Assembly: GCF_000397065.2 (NCBI RefSeq)
Contig: NZ_KE007317.1
Coordinates: 624,233 to 688,232 of the forward strand
Source of the DNA: Marinobacter lipolyticus SM19
Lineage (GTDB): Bacteria > Pseudomonadota > Gammaproteobacteria > Pseudomonadales > Oleiphilaceae
Length of the DNA: 64,000 bases
Direction of reading: 5' to 3'
Shown: positions 39,665-48,870 of the stretch, in pieces
Layout: each line of letters starts with the position of its first letter
Numbering within the stretch: position 1 is the first letter of the stretch
Position numbers and translations under genes: made by a program
The notes under the pieces: generated by a model
Told to the model about the DNA's origin: nothing
Seen by the model: the letters and a program-made list of their open reading frames with translations, nothing else
Databases searched by the model: none

Positions 39665-41481
39665 GCTTCATGATTCCAGAAAAAGCTGGCGCCCTCCTCG
39701 GGGGTGCTGGCCGCACGACGCATCCAGCCAAACATCTCCCGACCGTAACCATGATGATACCCGGTCAGATCTGCCTTTGCAGATTCACGGGCCGCAAATT
39801 CCTGCTGATCCACCTCGATGGACAGTCTGCCTCTCTCGGCGTCCAGACAAACCAGGTCACCGTCTCTGACCCTGGCAAGTGGACCACCATCCAACGCTTC
39901 CGGGTATACATGAATGGCAGCAGGTACTTTACCGGAGGCGCCTGACATACGACCATCGGTGACCAGGCCGACCTTGAATCCCCGATCTTGCAGCACGCCC
40001 AGGTACGGCGTCAGCTTGTGCAACTCGGGCATGCCGTTGGATTTCGGCCCCTGGAAACGAACAACCACCACGCAATCCTTATCCAGGTCGCCGGCCTCAA
40101 AAGCCGCTTTCAGCTCGTTCTGGTCATTGAAGACAACGGCTGGCGCTTCCACCGTGCGATGCTCCCTGGCGACGGCAGACACCTTGATCACACCCCGACC
40201 CAGGTTGCCGTCCAGCACTCTCAGACCACCATCCGGTGCAAACGGCTCCGTCGCGGAACTGAGCACATCGGGCCGCAGGCTTTTCTCGGGTGCTGGCAGC
40301 CAGATCAGTCTATCGCCCTCAAGATCCGGCATTTGGGTATAACGCTCAAGTCCATGCCCTACCACGGTTTCCACATCATTGTGGAGGTAACCGGCGCTGA
40401 GTAACTCACGAATCAGGAACGGCGTGCCGCCAGCCTCGTGGAAAGCGTTTACATCTTCCTGACCGTTGGGATAAATACGGGTCATTGATGGCACAACGGA
40501 GGACAGCTCCGCGTAATCATTCCAGTCGATGATGATGCCCGCTGCCCGCGCAATGGCGATCCAGTGAATAGTGTGGTTGGTGGACCCGCCAGTCACCAAC
40601 AGGGCAACGAGGGCATTCACGATGCTCTTCTCATCGACCATGTCACCCAGGCCAAGCTCACCACCGTGGGGTTTGGAAAGCTTGATGACCTGCTCCGTGG
40701 CGGCACGTGTGAGCTGGTCGCGCAACGGTGTATTCGGGTTTACAAAGGCCGATCCCGGCATATGCAGGCCCATCACTTCCACCAGGAGCTGATTGCTGTT
40801 GGCCGTTCCGTAGAAGGTACAGGTGCCAGGGCTGTGATAGGACTTGCTCTCGGCTTCAAGCAACTCATCCTTACCCACTTTGCCTTCGGCATACAGCTGG
40901 CGAATCCGCTGCTTCTCCTTATTGGGTAGCCCTGAAGGCATCGGGCCGGCTGGCACAAGAATGGCAGGTAGGTAGCCAAAGCTCAGGGAGCCGATCAGCA
41001 GGCCCGGCACGATCTTGTCACAGATACCCAGCAGTAGCGTGGCGTCAAACATATTGTGACTCAGAGCCACCGCCGTGCTCATGGCGATGGTGTCCCGGGA
41101 AAACAGGCTCAGCTCCATGCCGGGCTGCCCCTGTGTTACCCCGTCACACATGGCGGGTGTGCCTCCAGCAAATTGCGCAACCGACCCCATACCACGAGCG
41201 GCCTCACGAATCGCATCCGGGAACTTTTCGTAGGGCTGATGGGCCGAAAGCATATCGTTGTAGGCGGAAACTATGGCCACATTCGCCTTGTTCATGAACT
41301 TCAGGGTGTCTTTGTCTCCCTGATTACAGGCGGCGAAGCCATGGGCCAGGTTACCGCAGGAGAGTGAACTCCGATGCGGCGACTGGGCTTTGAGCTCATT
41401 CATACGACTGAGATAGTCCTGCCGGGTGGCACGGCTGCGCTCAATGATTCTCTGAGTCACTTTGTCAACGGTCGGGTGCAT
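39661..41481 (-). CDS. edd: Phosphogluconate dehydratase
   Basis: First enzyme of the Entner-Doudoroff pathway, a 4Fe-4S dehydratase making KDPG. From ATG at 41481 (GGAG 8 nt before) it has 606 residues, close to E. coli Edd; the open frame to 41517 is not needed. N-terminus [17 protein letters not shown] and [11 protein letters not shown] match Edd, as do [20 protein letters not shown] and [15 protein letters not shown] aldolase (eda) is not adjacent. Divergent from gap. Confidence 0.95.
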   Translation of the reverse strand: MHPTVDKVTQRIIERSRATRQDYLSRMNELKAQSPHRSSLSCGNLAHGFAACNQGDKDTLKFMNKANVAIVSAYNDMLSAHQPYEKFPDAIREAARGMGSVAQFAGGTPAMCDGVTQGQPGMELSLFSRDTIAMSTAVALSHNMFDATLLLGICDKIVPGLLIGSLSFGYLPAILVPAGPMPSGLPNKEKQRIRQLYAEGKVGKDELLEAESKSYHSPGTCTFYGTANSNQLLVEVMGLHMPGSAFVNPNTPLRDQLTRAATEQVIKLSKPHGGELGLGDMVDEKSIVNALVALLVTGGSTNHTIHWIAIARAAGIIIDWNDYAELSSVVPSMTRIYPNGQEDVNAFHEAGGTPFLIRELLSAGYLHNDVETVVGHGLERYTQMPDLEGDRLIWLPAPEKSLRPDVLSSATEPFAPDGGLRVLDGNLGRGVIKVSAVAREHRTVEAPAVVFNDQNELKAAFEAGDLDKDCVVVVRFQGPKSNGMPELHKLTPYLGVLQDRGFKVGLVTDGRMSGASGKVPAAIHVYPEALDGGPLARVRDGDLVCLDAERGRLSIEVDQQEFAARESAKADLTGYHHGYGREMFGWMRRAASTPEEGASFFWNHEA

Positions 41482-41587
41482 GATGGACTCCATAGCAAAT
41501 ATTATTAACGTCGTCATTTTTAGACGTAATTTTACTTTCTTTATTGGATGATTTCACCCACTAATCGTTCATTTCTTCTCTTTTTGT

Positions 41588-41603
41588 TGTTATATTTACT
41601 ACA
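41588..41603. promoter_or_regulatory. Candidate HexR-type operator between edd and gap
   Basis: The 16-nt TGTTATATTTACTACA is an imperfect palindrome of TGTAGT-type half-sites, close to the HexR consensus (TGTART plus inverted copy). It lies in the edd-glk / gap-pyk divergent region, the genes HexR usually controls in gammaproteobacteria. A further GTAATTTTAC is at 41526-41535. hexR is not in the window. Confidence 0.45.
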
Positions 41604-41650
41604 TTAGACCTAGGCATCGTACAAAAAACAACCACAAGAGGAGTCAGAAA

Positions 41651-42655
41651 ATGACTATTCGCATCGCAATCAACGGTTTTGGCCGAATAGGCCGCAATGT
41701 GCTTCGCGCACTTTACGAAAACAACTACCGGAATCAGCTTCAGGTTGTCGCGATTAACGACCTGGGCGACGCCGAAACCAATGCGCACCTGCTCAAGTAT
41801 GACAGCGTTCATGGCCGCTTTGATGGCGTGGTCAACCATGATGCAGAGTCGCTGACGGTCAACGGCGACCGTATCGCCATCACCGCCATCCGGAACCCTG
41901 AAGAGTTGCCGTGGAAAGACTTCCATATTGACGTCGTCTTCGAGTGCACCGGTCTCTTCACCAAACGCACACAGGCTCAGGCGCATCTGAACGCTGGCGC
42001 CCGCAAAGTGATCATTTCCGCACCCTCGCCCGACGCCGATGCCACCGTGGTTTACGGCGTTAATCACGAAAGCCTGACTGCGAGCGACGACATCATTTCC
42101 AACGCCTCTTGCACCACTAACTGCCTGGCCCCGGTGGCAGAAGCACTGCATAAGGCCGTTGGCATCGAAAGTGGTCTGATGACCACCATTCATTCCTACA
42201 CCAATGACCAGAAACTGAGCGACGTATACCACTCGGATCTGTACCGTGCCCGCTCCGCAACCCAGTCGATGATCCCCACCAAAACCGGCGCAGCTGCCGC
42301 TATCGGCAAGGTCATTCCCGAACTTAACGGCAAGCTGGACGGACTGGCTGTCAGGGTACCCACCATCAACGTATCGCTGGTTGACTTCGGCTTTATTGCC
42401 AACCGGGAAACCTCCGCTGAAGAGATCAACGAAGCGGTCAGGATCGCAGCCCAGGACAACCCCATACTGGGTTACAACACCGAAAAACTGGTCAGCGTAG
42501 ACTTCAACCATAGCGCGCTTTCCAGTGTTTTTGACGCTAACCACACACGGGTGCTGGGCCGTCACGTAAAAGTCATGGCCTGGTACGACAATGAGTGGGG
42601 TTTTTCGAACAGAATGCTGGATAATGCCATCGCCCTGATCAAAGCCGGCCAGTAA
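41651..42655 (+). CDS. gap: Type I glyceraldehyde-3-phosphate dehydrogenase
   Basis: NAD-dependent glycolytic enzyme, 334 residues. N-terminus [17 protein letters not shown] binds NAD; the active-site cysteine is in [11 protein letters not shown] near residue 154; the C-terminal [14 protein letters not shown] is typical. Good GAGGAG ribosome site. pyk follows, and edd-glk is divergent. An open frame of similar size on the other strand is a shadow. Confidence 0.96.
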   Translation: MTIRIAINGFGRIGRNVLRALYENNYRNQLQVVAINDLGDAETNAHLLKYDSVHGRFDGVVNHDAESLTVNGDRIAITAIRNPEELPWKDFHIDVVFECTGLFTKRTQAQAHLNAGARKVIISAPSPDADATVVYGVNHESLTASDDIISNASCTTNCLAPVAEALHKAVGIESGLMTTIHSYTNDQKLSDVYHSDLYRARSATQSMIPTKTGAAAAIGKVIPELNGKLDGLAVRVPTINVSLVDFGFIANRETSAEEINEAVRIAAQDNPILGYNTEKLVSVDFNHSALSSVFDANHTRVLGRHVKVMAWYDNEWGFSNRMLDNAIALIKAGQ

Positions 42656-42668
42656 ACCTGGCCGGCTT
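42642..42668 (+). terminator. Stem-loop spanning the gap stop codon
   Basis: AAGCCGGCCAG and CTGGCCGGCTT form an 11-bp perfect stem around TAAAC, so the gap stop codon (42653) lies in the loop. No T run follows. It may partly terminate or act as an mRNA-stability hairpin between gap and pyk. Confidence 0.5.
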
Positions 42669-42722
42669 GCGTGAATCCGCTACCCTTTCGGAAAGCCTCT
42701 CATCAACCATAGGACACCAAAC

Positions 42723-44171
42723 ATGCTCAGGCGTACCAAGATTGTCGCCACGCTCGGACCCGCAACCGATTCCCCGGAATCCCTCGCTGCCATAATTGAA
42801 GCGGGCGTTGACGTAACCCGACTGAACTTTTCCCATGGCAGCGCCGAAGAGCACATCGACCGTGCTCGCCGCGTTCGCGAAACAGCGGCCAGTCAAAACC
42901 GTTTTGTGGCACTGCTGGCAGACCTTCAGGGCCCCAAACTTCGCATTGCCCGCTTTACGGACAATAAAGTCACCCTGAAGGTTGGCCAGACGTTTGTTCT
43001 GGATGCCGGGATGGATAAAGAAGCAGGCACTGAGGAACGGGTGGGTATCGATTACGAGCAACTCATTCAGGACGTGGAGCCCGGCGACATCCTGGTTCTG
43101 GATGACGGTCGCATCGAGATGGAAGTGACATCGGTAGACGCCAGCAGCATTACTTCCACGGTCCTGATCGGTGGTCCACTGTCCAATAATAAGGGCCTGA
43201 ACAAACGTGGCGGCGGCCTGTCCGCCGAAGCCCTGACCGAGAAGGACAAACAGGACATCGTGACGGCAGCTCGCCTTGGTGCGGACTATGTGGCGGTTTC
43301 TTTCGTTCGAACCGCAGAAGACATGCATACTGCCCGCCGACTGCTGAAGGAAGCCGGCTCCGATGCGGGACTGGTCGCCAAGATCGAACGCGCGGAACTG
43401 GCCCATGACGTGGACGCCCTGGACGCTGTGATCGAAGCCTCCGATGCCGTGATGGTCGCCCGTGGCGACCTGGCTGTGGAGATTGGCGATGCCGAACTGG
43501 TCGGCGTACAGAAACACATCATCTCCCGCGCCAGGGTACTGAATCGCGCCGTCATCACCGCCACCCAGATGATGGAGTCAATGATTACCAGCCCCATGCC
43601 CACCCGGGCCGAGGTTTCCGACGTAGCCAACGCGGTCATGGATTACACCGATGCGGTCATGCTGTCCGCGGAAACCGCCGTTGGTGACTACCCGACGGAA
43701 GCCGTGGAGGCCATGGTGCGCATCTGTCTGGGCGCGGAAAAGCAGCCTTCCATGCACCAGTCGAAGCACCGGATTCATGAGAGCATGGAGAAAGTGGACG
43801 AAGCAATTGCGTTGTCTGCCATGTACGCCGCGAACCACCTGGAAGGCGTATCCGCGATCATCTGCATGACCGAAACCGGCGCCACGCCACGACTGATGTC
43901 CCGCATCAAGTCTAGCCTGCCGATTTTTGCCTTTTCCCGCCACCACTCCACCCAGCACCGGGTTGCACTGTTCCGCGGCGTTCAGACCGTGCCGTTTGAT
44001 TCGGCGAAGATCCCCAACGAGCGAACCAATGCGCTGGCAGTCTCCGAACTGATCAGCCGACAGGTGGTCAAAGAAGGTGACCTGGTAGTGATGACCAAAG
44101 GCGATTACGTCAATGCCCAGGGCGGAACCAACACCATGAAGATTGTGCGGGTTGGACAGGATATCCGCTAA
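42723..44171 (+). CDS. pyk: Pyruvate kinase
   Basis: Glycolytic enzyme making ATP and pyruvate, 482 residues, usual length. It shows [17 protein letters not shown] at the N-terminus, TRLNFSHGS, the substrate/metal motif [12 protein letters not shown] near residue 247 and [14 protein letters not shown] for the active site. It ends the gap-pyk unit; a strong bidirectional hairpin follows. Confidence 0.95.
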   Translation: MLRRTKIVATLGPATDSPESLAAIIEAGVDVTRLNFSHGSAEEHIDRARRVRETAASQNRFVALLADLQGPKLRIARFTDNKVTLKVGQTFVLDAGMDKEAGTEERVGIDYEQLIQDVEPGDILVLDDGRIEMEVTSVDASSITSTVLIGGPLSNNKGLNKRGGGLSAEALTEKDKQDIVTAARLGADYVAVSFVRTAEDMHTARRLLKEAGSDAGLVAKIERAELAHDVDALDAVIEASDAVMVARGDLAVEIGDAELVGVQKHIISRARVLNRAVITATQMMESMITSPMPTRAEVSDVANAVMDYTDAVMLSAETAVGDYPTEAVEAMVRICLGAEKQPSMHQSKHRIHESMEKVDEAIALSAMYAANHLEGVSAIICMTETGATPRLMSRIKSSLPIFAFSRHHSTQHRVALFRGVQTVPFDSAKIPNERTNALAVSELISRQVVKEGDLVVMTKGDYVNAQGGTNTMKIVRVGQDIR

Positions 44172-44210
44172 TTTATCTCCCACAATCTTTATAACGATCA
44201 GAAAACCCAT

Positions 44211-44234
44211 AAAAAAGGGCCCCGAAGGGCCCTT
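44211..44234. terminator. Terminator between pyk and the DUF7352-like gene
   Basis: AAGGGCCC and GGGCCCTT form an 8-bp stem (44215-44222, 44227-44234) with a 4-nt loop. The A-tract at 44211-44216 reads as T6 on the minus strand, making it a good minus-strand terminator; it probably also ends pyk. Confidence 0.75.
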
Positions 44235-44250
44235 CATATTCCTCCCTTGA

Positions 44251-44616
44251 TCAGGCTGATCCTACCTGCTGGGAAACCGGCCGAAACAACACAGAGCTGA
44301 CCTGGTGAGGCTTGGTGATAGTAGCTTGCACCGGCCTGGCCTCGGTTACCTCAAAAACGTGGTAGGCCTCCGGGCCAAACGGATCGAGCGCGGTATCCAG
44401 GTACTGGTAGCTGGCCGGCACCGGATCGCCCGAATACACCACCAGAAATTGCCGCTCGACCACCGGAATATCGACATTCAGGGGCTGCTCCACCCAGAGA
44501 TAAACACCTTTCTGAGGTACTACGTACTCGCAGCGAACCACACGATACCCCTCCCGGAGCTTCAGAGTATTGGGTTCTTTACCGCTCTCAAGACGAAACT
44601 TGTGGATCGTTTTCAT
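44251..44616 (-). CDS. DUF7352-like hypothetical protein
   Basis: A 121-residue soluble protein starting MKTIHKFRLESGKEPNTLKL, with VYLWVEQPLN and FLVVYSGDPVP following; this resembles the small DUF7352 proteins of unknown function, by memory. ATG at 44616 has AAGGAG 8 nt before it and is preferred to the longer frame. It lies just downstream of the LysR gene on the same strand. No catalytic motif is visible. Confidence 0.6.
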   Translation of the reverse strand: MKTIHKFRLESGKEPNTLKLREGYRVVRCEYVVPQKGVYLWVEQPLNVDIPVVERQFLVVYSGDPVPASYQYLDTALDPFGPEAYHVFEVTEARPVQATITKPHQVSSVLFRPVSQQVGSA

Positions 44617-44692
44617 GGTCGGTTCTCCTTTTGTGGAACACACAGCCATCATCCACAATCAATAAATCGAAAGGAACATAGTTTTTTCTGGT

Positions 44693-45619
44693 TTATTGCT
44701 CGGTATTTTCGATCTTATCGTCCAGCTCTGGCCGCTCTAGCAGCAATTCCGCTACCGCCGCATTGTATCCACCCCGGGCACGAGTAACTGCATACAGGTT
44801 ATCCCTCACCTCCTGAATACTGGCAACGTGAACCACCCGGTACTGCCGACATACTTCCTCACTGATGGCGGTGGGTGCCGCAAAATAACCTAACCCCTCC
44901 CGGCCGAAGACCTTGATTAGCGCACTATCATCCACCTCGGCCACCACTTTCACCCGAATGTTCTGGCTGGAGAACCAGTTCATCAGAGCGCTGATATAAG
45001 GCGCATCCAGGGAGGTCGCCAGAAACGGTTGCCGGTCAAGACTGGCGGGAAAATCGGCCGACAGACTGGCGGCGAGATCCGGGGCCGCGAATAGCGACAT
45101 GGAAGAGCTCGCCAAACGATGGCTGCGAAATTGGCCCGCCTCCGCAGACGCTGGCTGCCGGTCAGTCAGTACGATGTCCAGCTCCCGCTGGCCAAGACGC
45201 TTCAACAACTCCGTGGTATCTCCGGTACGGCAGTTCAGCCGCACCTCCCGGGAAAGGGAAAGGGCGGGCGCGGTCAAATGGTAGGCAATCAACTTGTGAA
45301 TAGACGCGGCAATGCCGACGGACAGGCTCAGCGGTCTGTTCTCCGGCGGCTGCCGAAGCACATCCGTCAGCGCCTGGGCGGTCTGGAACATCTCATCCGC
45401 GTAACTGAACACGGTTTGCCCGAAGTCCGTCAGCTGCAATGATCGATTGGCACGACGAAAAAGGGCATTGCCCAAAGCAGATTCGAACGTGGCCAACTGA
45501 CCACTGAGGGTCTGGGGGGTGAGGCTGAGGTTCTCTGCCGCACGAGCAATGGACCCATCGCGCGCAATCACCCAGAAATAATAGAGGTGGCGAAAGTTCA
45601 GGTTATCCATCCACAACAT
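44693..45619 (-). CDS. LysR family regulator, NhaR-like
   Basis: A 308-residue LysR-type regulator. The N-terminal DNA-binding domain reads FRHLYYFWVIARDGSI and LTPQTLSGQLATFE, the pattern of NhaR, the activator of sodium/proton antiporter genes, rather than of amino-acid LysRs. No nhaA is next to it, so its target is elsewhere or different. Start at ATG 45619 or the ATG 9 nt later; neither has a strong ribosome site. Confidence 0.8.
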   Translation of the reverse strand: MLWMDNLNFRHLYYFWVIARDGSIARAAENLSLTPQTLSGQLATFESALGNALFRRANRSLQLTDFGQTVFSYADEMFQTAQALTDVLRQPPENRPLSLSVGIAASIHKLIAYHLTAPALSLSREVRLNCRTGDTTELLKRLGQRELDIVLTDRQPASAEAGQFRSHRLASSSMSLFAAPDLAASLSADFPASLDRQPFLATSLDAPYISALMNWFSSQNIRVKVVAEVDDSALIKVFGREGLGYFAAPTAISEEVCRQYRVVHVASIQEVRDNLYAVTRARGGYNAAVAELLLERPELDDKIENTEQ

Positions 45620-45743
45620 TACTCACGTTATGAGAAGCAATGCCTATCCTGCCTGAAAAACCTGAACTTACGCTACTGGCCGAACCGTATTACCATTCGA
45701 AAATCACATCATTTTTGTCAAATGGTACAGCCGAGAGTGACCG

Positions 45744-46250
45744 TTAGAGCATGCCGCCGCTACCGGATCCTTTCACTGATCCCTTCACGCTGTTCTGCAT
45801 CTCACCCTTGATACCGTCGGAAACAGACGTTCCCAGCTGCTGATTGGATTCCGCCCGAATCTCGGCATTTCCAGCGCCTTTCATCCGCTCCTGCGCTTGC
45901 TCGCGCTTTGCGCTGGCCTTTTCAGAGCCTGCCTTCGCAGAGGCACTGGCCTTGTTGCGGGCCTTCTGGCCTGCTTCAGCGCCGGCACTTACTGCCTGGT
46001 CAGCACTCTGGCGGGCCTGGTTACTGACTGCCTTACCCTTCGCACTGGCGTTATCACGAACCGCTTGACCGTCGACGCCACCTTCCGCCTTGACTGATGC
46101 GCCACCCTTGGCAGAAACGCCGTTCTGAGCGCTGGCCTCAGCACTCATGTTGGTCTGTGCCTGTGCGTTGGCATTGGCTGAGCCTTCTTGAGCCAGAGCA
46201 CCGGTGGATAGGATGGAGCAAATTGCGATGGTCAGTACATGCTTTTTCAT
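45744..46250 (-). CDS. Secreted Ala/Ser/Lys-rich low-complexity protein
   Basis: A 168-residue protein with a clear signal peptide (MKKHVLTIAICSILSTGALA, then QEGSANANAQAQ). The mature part is low complexity: heptad-like Ala-x-x-Ala runs with Lys, Glu and Gln (ASAKREQAQERMKGAG), ending in a Gly/Ser tail. Such composition suggests a helical, possibly surface or desiccation-type protein, but no family is recognised. AAGGAG 9 nt before the ATG fixes this start over the frame from 46274. Confidence 0.65.
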   Translation of the reverse strand: MKKHVLTIAICSILSTGALAQEGSANANAQAQTNMSAEASAQNGVSAKGGASVKAEGGVDGQAVRDNASAKGKAVSNQARQSADQAVSAGAEAGQKARNKASASAKAGSEKASAKREQAQERMKGAGNAEIRAESNQQLGTSVSDGIKGEMQNSVKGSVKGSGSGGML

Positions 46251-46402
46251 GGATACGTTCTCCTTTTTTACCATTCCTGGTTGGTATGCATTAGGGAGGA
46301 CGGCTGACGAGAGGTTTTTGTTCCAAAAAATAGCGAAACAGTGGAAATTAGCGGTTTAAATCCAGCTTGTGTACCAGACTTTGTTTCACAACAGATTGCC
46401 AG

Positions 46403-47233
46403 TTAGTGGCGGGCGCGAAACAGGAACTCCCCCGCCAGCATGTCATTGCGAACGGCCTCCAGAATAGAGGGATCCATGGTGTCTTCCCGCAAATCGTGCA
46501 GACCACAACTCGCCAGAGCCTTACGTACCCGCACGCTGGGCCCCAGATATTCATAGAGTACCCGGGCGCAACAAGGCATACGTTCGCTGTTATCAGACAC
46601 ACCGATCTTGAGTCCCGTGAGCCGGCTCAGCCGGTTGCGGAAACTGGGGAACAGGATGGTCTGGGTAATTTCGTGGCGGTTCAGGGTCTCATAGTCCACA
46701 AGGAACAACCGGTCCGTCAGCAGGTAGGCCACACCCTGGTACTGGTTGTGACAGAACGGTTCATGCTTGCTCGGACGCATCCGTTCGGTACGCTGGAACA
46801 CCACCTGGTCGCCCCGGCGTTCCAGGCAAACCAGGTTCTGTAAAACCTTCCCCGGCGTGGACATCGACAAATAGTATTCGAAGTAATAGCCGAGATAACG
46901 GTCTATATCGTTGCGCCCCTCCTGCCCCAACTTATCCAGATGTTCGAGGAAGGTTTCATCGTCCCCCTGCCGTTTCTTCTCGGGAACGGGCCTTACCCGC
47001 ACCAGCCGTTGAAATTGCCAGTGCGGCAGTGCAATTTCCTGTTCATCAACCCCGAAGAAGTCGCACAGGCGGCGCAGGATATTCGCCGAGGGTTTGTGCT
47101 GCCCGCTGAGGTAACGGTTAAATTGCGGACGGTTGATGTCCAGACGACGGCACACCTCCGCAATCGACTTGTAGTAGCTGCACAGCAACCTCAGGTTCTG
47201 CGCCAGGTCCTGATGCGTGCTGGTGTCGCCCAT
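46403..47233 (-). CDS. XRE-family helix-turn-helix regulator
   Basis: A 276-residue regulator. Residues about 8-65 hold an XRE-type HTH (IAEVCRRLDINRPQFNRYLS, KPSANILRRLCDFFGV); the other 200 residues are an uncharacterised sensor domain with FEYYLSMSTPGKV. ATG at 47233 is chosen because it puts the HTH at the N-terminus; a frame to 47383 is open but crosses the probable operator. It diverges from the amino-acid symporter-aspA-ansA operon and probably controls it. Confidence 0.8.
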   Translation of the reverse strand: MGDTSTHQDLAQNLRLLCSYYKSIAEVCRRLDINRPQFNRYLSGQHKPSANILRRLCDFFGVDEQEIALPHWQFQRLVRVRPVPEKKRQGDDETFLEHLDKLGQEGRNDIDRYLGYYFEYYLSMSTPGKVLQNLVCLERRGDQVVFQRTERMRPSKHEPFCHNQYQGVAYLLTDRLFLVDYETLNRHEITQTILFPSFRNRLSRLTGLKIGVSDNSERMPCCARVLYEYLGPSVRVRKALASCGLHDLREDTMDPSILEAVRNDMLAGEFLFRARH

Positions 47234-47290
47234 CGTACTCGCCCTCTCATCCGGAAGCACCAGCCTGCGCTGGCGCGTTTTGGCGCTAAT

Positions 47291-47308
47291 GGTGCGACAT
47301 ATCGCACC
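47291..47308. promoter_or_regulatory. Candidate operator in the XRE / symporter divergent region
   Basis: GGTGCGACATATCGCACC: a perfect 7-bp inverted repeat (GGTGCGA / TCGCACC) with a CATA spacer, in the 161-nt gap between the regulator and the operon. A good candidate binding site for the XRE protein. Confidence 0.55.
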
Positions 47309-47394
47309 AGGTTGACGCCAGTCTACGAATTCTACCAGTTGCCCCAGGCTGGTTAAATGCAATCCCCTGACAAAAACAACCACTGGAGTTCCCT

Positions 47395-48870
47395 ATGTTG
47401 GAGTTACTCAACGACCTGCTTTGGGGCAAGGTCCTGATCGCCCTGCTCGTTGTCGTTGGCATCGGTTTTACCGTTGCTTCCCGCTTCGTCCAGTTCCGCT
47501 ATTTCGGCCGCATGTTTCGGATACTCAGCGCCAGCCAGGCCTTCCAACGAGACAAGCACGGCCACCTCAGCTCTTTCCAGGCTCTGTTGCTGTCTGTCGC
47601 CGGCCGTGTCGGTGGGGGTAATATCGCAGGCGTAGCGGTGGCTATTACCCTTGGTGGCCCCGGCGCGGTTTTCTGGATGTGGGTTGTTGGTCTGATGGGC
47701 ATGGCCACCAGCTTCCTCGAGTGCTCCCTGGCCCAGACATACAAACAGGCGGAGGCCGACGGCACCTACCGGGGTGGCCCGGCACACTATATTGCCCGGG
47801 GCATGGGCCCGAAATGGAAATGGCTGGCGGGCGTGTACTCGGTGTTGCTGTTGATGACTTTCGGTTTCGGCTTTACCGCACTGCAGTCCTACGCCGTGGC
47901 CACCTCTGTTGACGACGCCTTTGGTGTGCCCGTCCTGGCGACCGGCATTGCATTGGCGGTACTGGTGGGCGTCATCATCTTCGGCGGAGTCAAGCGCATA
48001 GCCCGCGTTACCGAATTCCTGGTACCAATCATGGCGGGCAGCTACCTGCTGATTACCGCAGTGGTGCTTGCCCTGAACCTGGAGCAGATTCCCGATGTGT
48101 TCATGCTCATCGTCAACAGTGCGTTCGGGCTTGAACCGGTGGTCGGTGGCGGCATTGGTGCAGCCATCATGATGGGCGTCAAGCGTGGCCTGTTCTCCAA
48201 CGAGGCTGGCTTAGGCAGCGCCCCCAACGTGGCGGCGATTGCCTATGTGCCCCACCCCGCCAACCAGGGCGTAGTGCAGTCGTTTTCGGTATTTATTGAT
48301 ACGTTGATCATCTGCTCCTCCACGGCATTCATTATTCTCCTCAGCGGAATCTACGACCCCGCGGGCATGAGCGATGTGGGCGGCGTAGCACTTACCCAAT
48401 CGGCCCTGGCAGACCATGTCGGCGACTGGGGGAGAAGCTTCGTAAGTATCGCCCTGCTGCTGTTCGGATTCAGCACCATTCTCTACAACTACTATCTGGG
48501 CGAGAACAGCATCAGCTTCTTCAGTTCCGCCAACCTGAAGTTCTTCAACATCTTCCGGGTAACCGTCATCGGCCTTGTGTGCTGGGGCGCCACCACTGAC
48601 CTGGGCACCGTCTTTGGTTTCGCCGATGTCACCATGGGACTGCTCGCCCTGGTCAACCTGATCGCCCTTCTGTGTCTGTTCAAGCCCGGTCTGCGCGTGC
48701 TGAAGGATTTTGACCGGCAGATTGCCGCTGGCATTGAACAACCGGTATTCGACGCCGCCCGCTTCAAGGACATGAATGTGGACGCCGCCGCCTGGACCAT
48801 CGAGCCCGAAGATATTGAACGTATCACCACGCAGGAAACAGTCAGCAATGAACACCCGTCTCGAACATGA
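47395..48870 (+). CDS. Alanine/glycine:cation symporter (AGCS) family protein
   Basis: A 491-residue sodium-coupled amino-acid transporter with about 11 helices. Family signatures: VAGRVGGGNIAGVAVAITLGGPG, FLECSLAQTYK and GLFSNEAGLGSAPN. As it is followed by aspA and ansA, the natural substrate may be asparagine or aspartate-related rather than alanine. Its 3' end overlaps aspA by 23 nt. Confidence 0.9.
   Translation: MLELLNDLLWGKVLIALLVVVGIGFTVASRFVQFRYFGRMFRILSASQAFQRDKHGHLSSFQALLLSVAGRVGGGNIAGVAVAITLGGPGAVFWMWVVGLMGMATSFLECSLAQTYKQAEADGTYRGGPAHYIARGMGPKWKWLAGVYSVLLLMTFGFGFTALQSYAVATSVDDAFGVPVLATGIALAVLVGVIIFGGVKRIARVTEFLVPIMAGSYLLITAVVLALNLEQIPDVFMLIVNSAFGLEPVVGGGIGAAIMMGVKRGLFSNEAGLGSAPNVAAIAYVPHPANQGVVQSFSVFIDTLIICSSTAFIILLSGIYDPAGMSDVGGVALTQSALADHVGDWGRSFVSIALLLFGFSTILYNYYLGENSISFFSSANLKFFNIFRVTVIGLVCWGATTDLGTVFGFADVTMGLLALVNLIALLCLFKPGLRVLKDFDRQIAAGIEQPVFDAARFKDMNVDAAAWTIEPEDIERITTQETVSNEHPSRT

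Noticed and set aside
41561..42565. A 334-codon open frame on the minus strand opposite gap
   Set aside because: It is a shadow of gap, whose plus-strand protein matches GapA at every motif; the minus-strand product resembles nothing.
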